Origin: Hadarchaeum sp964343275
Lineage (GTDB): Archaea; Hadarchaeota; Hadarchaeia; Hadarchaeales; Hadarchaeaceae
Assembly (NCBI GenBank): GCA_964343275.1
Contig: CAYFIY010000007.1
Coordinates: 1-47,797, forward strand
DNA length: 47,797 bases
Reading direction: 5' to 3'
The translations under genes and the position numbers were made by a program. Below the pieces are notes generated by a model. That model was not told the DNA's origin and ran no database searches. It was given only the letters and a program-made list of their open reading frames with translations. Positions within the stretch are counted from its first letter, which is position 1. Each line of letters opens with the position of its first letter. This document shows, in pieces, positions 39,175 through 46,706 of the stretch.

Positions 39175-39549
39175 TTAATTTTTGGGTGCAGACGGTATTA
39201 ACGCTTTTCCCATCCCCCCCTTATCCTTACGGTTCGCTTCATAGGGTAAACGTGTTATACGTCCACAATGCAGACATGTCGTGACCACATGTCCTGATTG
39301 GACTCTAACCCTGCAGCTTATCCCAGGTTTCAAAAAGGAAAGACATTTTCTGCAAAATTTTAATCTGAGTTCCTTAGGGAATCTCATATTGTACTTGGTC
39401 TTTAGCTTCCACGCCGCTCTCACGTAGCGGTGGGAAAGTATCGGCCTTTCATTGAAAACATCATCCGCGAGCTCAAAAAGTCGGTCTATTCTTTCAGCTG
39501 CAATTTTCTTGAGCTCGGCGGTTCGGTATCTATGTCTACGTCGAGCCAT
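39175..39549 (-). CDS. rnp4: RNase P protein component 4 (Rpp21/Rpr2)
   Basis: Rpp21 pairs with Rpp29 on the RNase P RNA, which trims the 5' ends of tRNA precursors. The 124-residue protein has two N-terminal helices (AELKKIAAERIDRLFELA, SHRYVRAAWKLKTKYNM) and a zinc ribbon with C66, C69, C92 and C95 (FCRKCLSFLKPG, TTCLHCGRITRLPY). The ATG at 39549 is 2 bases past the nep1 stop, so the two are coupled. Confidence 0.93.
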   Translation of the reverse strand: MARRRHRYRTAELKKIAAERIDRLFELADDVFNERPILSHRYVRAAWKLKTKYNMRFPKELRLKFCRKCLSFLKPGISCRVRVQSGHVVTTCLHCGRITRLPYEANRKDKGGMGKALIPSAPKN

Positions 39550-39551
39550 GG

Positions 39552-40244
39552 TTACCTATCCTGCCTAGCCTCAGGAATGCCCAAAGTTTCCTCATACGCG
39601 TGAATTGCCCGCGCAACAACAGTGGGAGCCCGGAGAAGTTCAGGATCTATACTCACCACCTCGTCGGAAATCTCATTGACATTGGACAAAAAATCGCCCT
39701 TCGGAAATCCGCCAACTATCGCGCAAATATCGTCATCCCCGGACAATCCCGTGAAAACTTTCCTCAACAATTGGGGATTCCCCCTATCGCTGAATGTTAT
39801 GACTTTTTTTGGCTGCAGCTGTTTAACAAGCGAAGCAAGCGATGCTTCTTTTAACCGTAGGAGCGGTTTTTCTGGCGGTGCTTTACCCGCCAAGAAAAGA
39901 TGTTCTAGGAGCCCTTCAAATCTGTTGAACATTCTCGGTAGGCGGGCAGCTGGGTCGACGATTATGAGCTTGTGGTGCCTGGTGTGTACGTAGGCGCGGA
40001 GTAAGTTCTCTCGATTTAACGGGGTGTCAAGCGCCAGCAGTAGGCACATGTGAACGATATCCGGTCTGCCGCGGCGATCTCCGTTGTGAAGCCTCCTCGT
40101 CGCAGCATGGTGCAAGCTCGAGTTCAGGAGCATTTCAGTAGGGCGCTTTCCTTTTCGCCTAGCATGCCATTGGATTACACGGTGTTTGGCGATCTCTTCA
40201 GGCACCTGCTCAAGCTCTGCGTCGGCTATTATTAGGTTGAGCAT
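39552..40244 (-). CDS. nep1: rRNA pseudouridine N1-methyltransferase Nep1 (Emg1)
   Basis: Nep1 methylates a pseudouridine of helix 35 in 16S rRNA and assists small-subunit assembly. It is a SPOUT-class knotted methyltransferase of about 230 residues: IADAELEQVPEEIA at the start, SSLHHAATRRLHNGDRRGRPD (substrate-binding basic stretch), HMCLLLALDTPLN, and the SAM loop AIVGGFPKGDFLS. I chose the ATG at 40244 with GGCGG ahead; the preceding TTG codon is the alternative. It is the first gene of the operon, and a palindrome lies just upstream (40262-40275). Confidence 0.93.
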   Translation of the reverse strand: MLNLIIADAELEQVPEEIAKHRVIQWHARRKGKRPTEMLLNSSLHHAATRRLHNGDRRGRPDIVHMCLLLALDTPLNRENLLRAYVHTRHHKLIIVDPAARLPRMFNRFEGLLEHLFLAGKAPPEKPLLRLKEASLASLVKQLQPKKVITFSDRGNPQLLRKVFTGLSGDDDICAIVGGFPKGDFLSNVNEISDEVVSIDPELLRAPTVVARAIHAYEETLGIPEARQDR

Positions 40245-40247
40245 CAA

Positions 40248-40571
40248 TATACCGCCACAACTTCAGTTAACTGAATTATTCTTAAACAAGCTTTCGGCGT
40301 CGAGAATTGATAAGTCTAATTCTTTTCTGCCCTCTCATAATGGTCCCAGCGTCGGTTTTCTCTGAATTATTTTGGTTTTTCAGGTTTTTGTCGAAAGTGC
40401 TCTTTGACAGCCTAAATTCTTTACGAATGGGCGGCGGGGTTGGGGGTTCTGGAATGAATTAAGGATAGAGCGGCACAAAACACGTCAAATTTTTCCTTGA
40501 AACCGCTCCACTACTAACTCTAACAAAACTTTTAATCTATTTTCGTTTAGTATTCACTAAGAGATGAGGAA
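40248..40571. other. intergenic stretch between divergent operons
   Basis: About 324 bases between nep1 (minus) and the cyclase gene (plus). It holds both promoters and the palindrome at 40262-40275. A G-rich stretch (GGGCGGCGGGGTTGGGGG, about 40430-40446) stands out from the A/T-rich surroundings; I cannot assign a role. No gene or tRNA is seen. Confidence 0.5.
40262..40275. promoter_or_regulatory. 14-base perfect palindrome upstream of nep1
   Basis: TTCAGTTAACTGAA is an exact palindrome 18 bases ahead of the nep1 start. It may be an operator for the ribosomal operon. A palindrome of this length is unlikely but not impossible by chance. Confidence 0.35.
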
Positions 40572-41402
40572 ATGGTTAAATCCGACCAGTTACTTAAACT
40601 CGTCGAAAGCAAGAGATTGAAAACATACGACCTTTCACAACCTTTGGGCACTAATACGCCCTTCTGGCCTTATTATCCACCATTTGAGGTGAAGTACTTC
40701 AAGCGCAAATCAGAACACGGCGTGAACGCCCAGTACATCAAGACTTCGCTCCACATCGGTACCCATCTTGACGCACCTCGACACTTCGTAACCAGAGGTA
40801 AAACTATCGACCAGATACCTTTGAGCTGGCTGTTTTGCACAGGGGTTATAGTTGATTTACGTGATGACCTTGAAGACTTTGACGTCTATACTCCTGAAAT
40901 GATCGAGGATAAAGTAGATGTCCACATTGGAGACATATTAGTTCTGAACACTGGCTGGAGCAAATATGCTTGGTGTGGACAAGAACCAGATGAAGAACGG
41001 TATATACTCCAACATCCAGGGGCCCATCCGAAAATGGTTGACTGGCTGTTGAAAAAGAAAATTCATATTTGGGGAGTCGACGCTCCTTCTACAGATCACC
41101 CGATGGATCTGCCTATAGGTAGATTTCTGGGCAAGGGTACATTTGGTCAATGTGATAAAATCAGCTCTCTTTGCGAGAAAAAGTTCGGCAAAGAGCAAAT
41201 GGAGAAACTATTTCCTAAGCAGGACTATCAACTGACGCACAATCAACTGTTTGGACGCGATTGCATGCATATGGAGAATTTAGGTGGAGAAATATTCAAA
41301 CGAGAAATTCAGAATAAGAGACTTACAATAGGGTGCTTCCCGTGGCTTTTTGAAGGCGGCGAATCCGCCTTTGCGCGAGTGGTTGCCTTCCTTTCTAAGT
41401 GA
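40572..41402 (+). CDS. cyclase-family (formamidase-like) metal hydrolase
   Basis: This 276-residue protein belongs to the cyclase/kynurenine formamidase family. The metal and catalytic motif HIGTHLDAPRHF lies at residues 61-72 (H61, H65, D67). WGVDAPSTDHP and TIGCFPWLFEGGESAFARVVAF follow. These enzymes hydrolyse small amides or N-formyl/cyclic amides such as formamides and isatin. GAGATGAGGAA precedes the ATG. It begins a block of genes for carbamoyl and amide compounds, so a cyclic or linear amide substrate is probable; the exact one is unknown. Confidence 0.8.
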   Translation: MVKSDQLLKLVESKRLKTYDLSQPLGTNTPFWPYYPPFEVKYFKRKSEHGVNAQYIKTSLHIGTHLDAPRHFVTRGKTIDQIPLSWLFCTGVIVDLRDDLEDFDVYTPEMIEDKVDVHIGDILVLNTGWSKYAWCGQEPDEERYILQHPGAHPKMVDWLLKKKIHIWGVDAPSTDHPMDLPIGRFLGKGTFGQCDKISSLCEKKFGKEQMEKLFPKQDYQLTHNQLFGRDCMHMENLGGEIFKREIQNKRLTIGCFPWLFEGGESAFARVVAFLSK

Positions 41403-41577
41403 AGTTAACTCTGTTGAAACTTATATTTATTTGAAAAAATTAGTTTTTTCTACCCCAAACTTGTAAGTTCACGATGATTACCAAGCGCATTAATTAAAGG
41501 TTATTTATCCATATATTTTTGCCATATTTTTAATGGTAAATAATCTCTTAACGTGATACTAAATTATTATATGTAGT

Positions 41578-42516
41578 ATGAATATCCCAAAAAAATGTTT
41601 CAACGCGATTTCAATAGGCCAAGCGGCGTTAAACACAATTAGGCAAAATCAGTATGGTCAAGTTCACAGCGTGTTCGATCGCACCTTTAATATTTTATTC
41701 GGCGGGGAGCTGGTTGGAGTAGGACTGAATAACGTATCTTTAAGCCCTATTGACATGATAGCGGACATACCCAACACGGATTCTATGCTTAAACTCGGAA
41801 TTAAAAAGGGCATGAAAGTGGAGTTTAAGAGCAATCAATTGATGGTAGGGGATTTGATGGTAATATTGCTTAAAGGGGTAAAATCCTGGCACCCAGCTAC
41901 CAAAGTTGAACTGCCCCATGGTCTGGAGGAAATAACACGTAATTTAGAACTGGCAAAAAGGGCTGCAGTTGTTCACTATAGGATTGAGGGCCTAGGACAA
42001 CTTTTGCCCGAGGTAGATCGGATATTCGAAGGACAGTTGCCAGCAATCGAAAATTTGAATGAGTTTGCTAAGGAGTCTTTACCCCACACCATCAAGCTGC
42101 TCAAATCTGCCAGATGTGCAGATATCACGGGAGTTAAAAAGTCAGCCGAGAATCTAATTGGACTTGGACTTGGTCTCACGCCTTCTGCTGACGACATGCT
42201 GGTTGGATTTACCTCTAGCTTATGGTGGATTTCTCATTCACTGAATAAGGGGTTAGATACCGTCCATCAGATCAACGAAGCGGTTGTATTTCGAGTGGAG
42301 CGGACTAATCTCCTCAGCAGGCAACTTTTGCGACATGCCGCCAAGGGTGAGGTCAACGAACACCTGACAGAACTTCTCGAGGGAGTGTTGTCGCGAACGA
42401 CCTCGGACATAGGAAAATTGGTCGAAAAGATCATGGAAATAGGAGAGACATCAGGTTTAGACATGACTCTTGGGATATTGTTTGGTATTAGATTAGGTGT
42501 TGAAATTACCAAATAG
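41578..42516 (+). CDS. DUF2877 protein, AllH-like subunit
   Basis: This 312-residue protein has the DUF2877 signature LIGLGLGLTPSADDMLVGFT, a Gly-rich loop with two Asp that looks like a phosphate or metal site. In E. coli the homologous YlbF (AllH) works with FdrA (AllF) and YlbE (AllG) in the oxamate carbamoyltransferase reaction of anaerobic allantoin breakdown. Here homologues of both partners follow on the other strand, so the trio is complete. It lies between the cyclase gene and the AllG-like gene, converging with the latter (27 bases). Confidence 0.8.
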   Translation: MNIPKKCFNAISIGQAALNTIRQNQYGQVHSVFDRTFNILFGGELVGVGLNNVSLSPIDMIADIPNTDSMLKLGIKKGMKVEFKSNQLMVGDLMVILLKGVKSWHPATKVELPHGLEEITRNLELAKRAAVVHYRIEGLGQLLPEVDRIFEGQLPAIENLNEFAKESLPHTIKLLKSARCADITGVKKSAENLIGLGLGLTPSADDMLVGFTSSLWWISHSLNKGLDTVHQINEAVVFRVERTNLLSRQLLRHAAKGEVNEHLTELLEGVLSRTTSDIGKLVEKIMEIGETSGLDMTLGILFGIRLGVEITK

Positions 42517-42543
42517 ATGTCCATTTTTTGACACATAATCGCT

Positions 42544-43941
42544 TTAATACTTTTCAGCTATGGCTCTCAAGGCTTCTACGAAACAGTCTATCGGTGCCCT
42601 GAGAACGCCAAAACCAACAGTGCCGAAGCCGGGATCTTTATGCGCAACCCCTGTGTTGATGAAAGGCAATATACCTGTGTCCATGACCTTTCTGAGGTCT
42701 ATGCCACGAGGTATCCCCTCAAAATTCATGAAGGGGATTGATAAGCTGTCATCCTTGGCCAGGCATATCTCCCCCATCTCGCGCGTGTAGCTGGCAGCCA
42801 CACTAGGAGAACCACCCACAACCTGCACTACTGCAGGCGATGCCGCTGAGGCAAATCCCCCGAAACCAGCTGTCTCCATTATTGCACTATCACCGAGATC
42901 AGGATTTGCGTCCTCCTTACCATAGCCAGGAAGAAACAGGGTTTTTGGAACTGGTGCTGGAGCAATGAACCACTGTTTAGGTAAGCCACTGATGCGAATG
43001 CCAAAATCAGTTCCGTTTCGTGTTAGCGTGGTAACTATTGTGCAATGCTTGATAGCGTGAGCCGAGTCTAAAGCAGCTTTACACGCCGCCATCGCAGGGT
43101 TCAGGAAAAACAAGATGGTATTGTTGCTTATAAAATTTATTGAGTCCTTAGTGTCCCTTTTGGAAAAGCCCGTCTCGATGAGATGAGGGGCAAGCATCTT
43201 AAGGAATATCATCGTCGCCGCCACGTTGCGGGTATGTAGTTCATCTCCCATGTGCAAGGCCTGCGCCATTATGGCTTTTAGATCGATTGGCCCTGAATGT
43301 TTTAGGGCCGCAGCCAATATAGGGGCAAATGTGTTTTCAATCCATTTGAGTCTTCCGATAACATTGCCGTCGTAAGCACCATACCTGAGCACCTTCCCCA
43401 CACCTTCGTTGATATTGGTGTAAGATCGGTTTCCGTTTTCCAAATTTTCTACCACGAAGACCGGCATGGAAGGGGAGATCACACCAGCCATGGGCCCCAC
43501 GGAACTGTGGTCATGATTGGTTCCTAACTTTATCTTTCCGTCCGACATTATCATATCTGCTTCTTCCTTGTTTTTGGCCCAACCCTCATAGATTAATGCT
43601 CCCCACACCGCGCCCTTGGTCGGACCCGACATCCGTTCCCACTCTATAGGGGGACCCGAGTGGAGGATTGTGTACTTTTTCATTCTAGGAATAACTTTCC
43701 TGGCGGTCTTAATTCCCACAAGTATTGGCTCGGATGCTAAAATTTTACCCACCGCCTTCTTGTTTGCTACGTTTATTTCTGGCCGGTAGAGACGGTCCAG
43801 CAATCTCGCGAGTTCAAGATCCCCTCCAGCCGGTGGTCGCCAATCCACATGGATTGCATCTATTCCTTGGGATTCTATTGACTCGTAGAAGGAACGCACC
43901 CCGACGTTAATGACCTTTAACTTTTCCCCAATCAATTTCAT
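42544..43941 (-). CDS. DUF1116 protein, AllG (YlbE)-like subunit
   Basis: This 465-residue protein matches the DUF1116/YlbE family: IHVDWRPPAGGD near the start, ILHSGPPIEWERMSGPTKGAVWGALIYEGWA, NHDHSSVGPMAGVISPSMPVFVVEN, and ETAGFGGFASAASPAVVQVVGG, ending in IPFINTGVAHKDPGFGTVGFG. In E. coli YlbE is a subunit of oxamate carbamoyltransferase. I chose the ATG at 43941, with GGAG about ten bases ahead and an ATGA overlap with the fdrA stop; the TTG at 43956 is the alternative. Coupled translation with the FdrA-like gene fits a protein complex. Confidence 0.85.
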   Translation of the reverse strand: MKLIGEKLKVINVGVRSFYESIESQGIDAIHVDWRPPAGGDLELARLLDRLYRPEINVANKKAVGKILASEPILVGIKTARKVIPRMKKYTILHSGPPIEWERMSGPTKGAVWGALIYEGWAKNKEEADMIMSDGKIKLGTNHDHSSVGPMAGVISPSMPVFVVENLENGNRSYTNINEGVGKVLRYGAYDGNVIGRLKWIENTFAPILAAALKHSGPIDLKAIMAQALHMGDELHTRNVAATMIFLKMLAPHLIETGFSKRDTKDSINFISNNTILFFLNPAMAACKAALDSAHAIKHCTIVTTLTRNGTDFGIRISGLPKQWFIAPAPVPKTLFLPGYGKEDANPDLGDSAIMETAGFGGFASAASPAVVQVVGGSPSVAASYTREMGEICLAKDDSLSIPFMNFEGIPRGIDLRKVMDTGILPFINTGVAHKDPGFGTVGFGVLRAPIDCFVEALRAIAEKY

Positions 43942-45500
43942 TTTATCATTCTCCAAATTTTACCACGCTTCACTACAAGGGCCGCCATCCTAGCTGCCTG
44001 TGCGTTGGATGGCATTAAAACAGCCCTAACTTCTTTGAGCTTTTCTTGCTGAGCGAGCAAATCTTGAGGATCTCTGCGAGTGCCGCAAATGCTTGCTATC
44101 ACGGGGAGATATCTGCCTTTCTTTTTGGCGACGTCTTTGGCCTCTTTGATGATAGGAGCTATTTCACCTGCTGGGTCTTGATGTGATCCGTAACCTAGAA
44201 CAATATCTAATATTATTACTGCCGTTTCTGCATCAGACGCTTCTTTGATTAATCGTTCCTGTCGGAACCTGAAATCTATCATCGGGTGTGGTCTACCAAC
44301 GGTATATATCACTGTACCCATGTCGATGCAAGTGTGCCCCTTACTCTGGTTAACATCCGACAGTTTGAATTTAGGATCTATAAGAGTATTCGAGTGAACC
44401 CCACCCACCAAGTCTTTTAAGATCAACAAAGTTTCATAACAAAATGTCCCACCTGAAAACAGCCCTCGAATATATTTTTGACCATCGGTAAGAGATTTTG
44501 TCTCTCGCTTAACTATGGCCTTTATCTCACTGGGCTTCAGCGTGAATTTAATGCTTTTGGGTTTATCACCATTTGCCAGAGATGTAGCCTTAAGGGCTGC
44601 ATCTTCCAAGGTGAAGGCAGGTATCGCCCCTGCTTTCTTGATCTCGGATGGTGCTCCGCCTATAAAATACACAACGACAGGTTTCTCCATACCCCTAATC
44701 ACTTTCAACACTTCTTTTGCTACTTTATTGCTTGGAGGTTTTGAGATGACAACTACCACTTTTGTGTTTTCGTCCCTGTCTAGAAGCTTGAGCCCCATTC
44801 GCATGGTGATTCCCCCGACCTTATCTTTCAAATCGTTGCTCCCAGTCCCTATGGCCTGCGAGACTCCGACCTCGTCGATCAACGATGAGACCTGCTGAAT
44901 ACCCGTCCCAGACGCACCAACTATTCCTATAGGGCCCCGCTGTAACATGTTGGAAAATCCAATGCCGATCCCATTGATTATTGCTGTACCACAGTCCGGA
45001 CCCATTACAAGTAGACCATTTCTGTGACCGAACTTTTTCAACTTCAATTCATCTTCGATAGGCACACCATCGCTGAAAATGAATACATGTTGCCCGTTCT
45101 CAAGCGCGGTCATAGCCTCTCGAGCGGCAAACGGCCCCGGGACTGATATTATAGTTAAATTGGAGTCTGGTGCAAGTTCTTTGGCAGCCTTCCAAGTTTT
45201 GCGAACCATTTCCGCCGTTTCTGCAGGCTTTTCCACGAGCAACCCATCTACAGCTGACATGACATGATCAGCTTGTTCAGGGTTATCCGTGTTTAGGATT
45301 ATAGCTAAGTCATTCGGCGTGGCGTGCTTGACTTCATCTGTCAGTAGACCTGCGTCTCTTAGTATTCGCTTATTGTTATCGGTGGCCATTATCGCTGATG
45401 CTTTCCTAACTCCATTCATCACTTCTAGCTGTGATGAAACACGCATTAGAACGACAGAATCTCGATAATCGTTCTCGCGGACCACAGTGCGGATTACCAT
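43938..45500 (-). CDS. fdrA: FdrA (AllF)-like acyl-CoA-synthetase-fold subunit
   Basis: This protein of about 520 residues has the succinyl-CoA-synthetase-like fold of FdrA: SVVLMRVSSQLE at the start, VMGPDCGTAIINGIGIGFSN, GIVGASGTGIQQVSSLIDEVGVSQAIGTGSND, KVVVVISKPPSNKVAKEVL, and HPMIDFRFRQERLIKEA. E. coli FdrA is a subunit of the enzyme that converts oxalurate and phosphate to oxamate and carbamoyl phosphate. I chose the ATG at 45500 with GGAGGTTTGG ahead over the TTG at 45512. No carbamate kinase gene is in the window. Confidence 0.88.
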   Translation of the reverse strand: MVIRTVVRENDYRDSVVLMRVSSQLEVMNGVRKASAIMATDNNKRILRDAGLLTDEVKHATPNDLAIILNTDNPEQADHVMSAVDGLLVEKPAETAEMVRKTWKAAKELAPDSNLTIISVPGPFAAREAMTALENGQHVFIFSDGVPIEDELKLKKFGHRNGLLVMGPDCGTAIINGIGIGFSNMLQRGPIGIVGASGTGIQQVSSLIDEVGVSQAIGTGSNDLKDKVGGITMRMGLKLLDRDENTKVVVVISKPPSNKVAKEVLKVIRGMEKPVVVYFIGGAPSEIKKAGAIPAFTLEDAALKATSLANGDKPKSIKFTLKPSEIKAIVKRETKSLTDGQKYIRGLFSGGTFCYETLLILKDLVGGVHSNTLIDPKFKLSDVNQSKGHTCIDMGTVIYTVGRPHPMIDFRFRQERLIKEASDAETAVIILDIVLGYGSHQDPAGEIAPIIKEAKDVAKKKGRYLPVIASICGTRRDPQDLLAQQEKLKEVRAVLMPSNAQAARMAALVVKRGKIWRMIK

Positions 45501-45634
45501 CCAAACCTCCAATACAAAACCATTAGGTTATTATAAAAAACTTTAAATTTCCATCTCTTGAATATACCATTTATATCGCTGGCCTGAAAAAGCTTAATAC
45601 GAACGCTAATAAGTATCAGTCAGGTGTTATAAAA

Positions 45635-46567
45635 ATGAAAGTAAAGATAGCCGTTGTAAGCCCTAAAAGTTATAGTTTTCCTGGGACAACGGAAGAACAG
45701 AGAAATGTAGAAGTCGCTAAAAAGTATATCGATGAAGCGACAGAAGACGGCGCTAAAATAATATGTTTTCCAGAGGGCTATCCCGGGCCTTTTTGCGGCT
45801 CTTCAACATACTTCGGTGCTAACGATCTTTGCGAAAAAGCAAGAGAGAATAAGGTTTATTTAATAGCAGGAGGTTTAGAAGAAGGCTCACCTGGAAAATA
45901 CTATACGACAGCATGGTTGATTGGGCCGGATGGCAAGGAAATAGGAAAATACCGGAGAACAACACCTGCAGGGGTCCCAATATACGAGGTTATTTTCGGT
46001 AAACCTTTTGATAAGTTAATATGGGGTAATGAGCTTCCCGTCTTTAAGACCGAGTATGGAAATATTGGTATTATTTTCTGTACCGAGGTTTACACACCCG
46101 AACTTTCTAGGGTACTAGCATTAAAAGGTGCAGATATTATTTTCACCCCCTCGGGTGGTATTCTCCCTCATGCGTTTGAAACTTGGACGACCTTACTATG
46201 GGCGAGAGCGATAGAAAACCTCGTTTACATTGCGTACTGTCAACATATGCCCGAACCAGGCGGATTTGGAGGAACTGGCGGTGGGACGAGAATTCTAAGC
46301 CCAGAATCCGTACTTACACAGTCGCCATTTGAAGGCTTCATAACTGCAACATTAGATATGGATCGTCTTAAGCTTCTCAGAGGCATGATCGAAGATGTGA
46401 AACCACCCTATAGGCGAACCCAACCTGCTTTATCATCTGGACTGGGCTTCTATAGCTATAAAAACGTACAGATTTCAAGGAAACCGGAACTCTACAAGCC
46501 CATCGTCATGGAAAAGTCAGAACTCGAAGTCTTGAAACAAAGACCAAGGACAATGTCTGCTGAATAA
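45635..46567 (+). CDS. nitrilase-superfamily amidase / carbamoylase
   Basis: This 310-residue C-N hydrolase has the full Glu-Lys-Cys triad: Glu in CFPEGYPG, Lys in IGKYRRTTP and Cys in IGIIFCTEVYTPE. An ARAIENLVYIAYCQH segment follows, as in amidases and N-carbamoyl amino acid hydrolases. It hydrolyses an amide or ureido compound to an acid and ammonia (or carbamate). It is divergent from fdrA, 134 bases apart. The neighbours suggest an N-carbamoyl or oxamate-type substrate, but this is inferred from context. Confidence 0.85.
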   Translation: MKVKIAVVSPKSYSFPGTTEEQRNVEVAKKYIDEATEDGAKIICFPEGYPGPFCGSSTYFGANDLCEKARENKVYLIAGGLEEGSPGKYYTTAWLIGPDGKEIGKYRRTTPAGVPIYEVIFGKPFDKLIWGNELPVFKTEYGNIGIIFCTEVYTPELSRVLALKGADIIFTPSGGILPHAFETWTTLLWARAIENLVYIAYCQHMPEPGGFGGTGGGTRILSPESVLTQSPFEGFITATLDMDRLKLLRGMIEDVKPPYRRTQPALSSGLGFYSYKNVQISRKPELYKPIVMEKSELEVLKQRPRTMSAE

Positions 46568-46706
46568 TCTCGCTGTTGATGCCAGTACTAGCGATCGATA
46601 ATAAAGAGAAAGGAAATTACGCATGTACTAATTTAAACGAGAGTGCTCGGAAGGTACTCCGCTACGGTGCATATATATTTTCACGATGCTTTTAAAGACT
46701 TACAAT

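Noticed and set aside
43938..45500. FdrA as a succinyl-CoA synthetase alpha subunit
   Set aside because: It lacks a matching beta subunit gene and is paired with DUF1116 and DUF2877 proteins, as FdrA is in E. coli.
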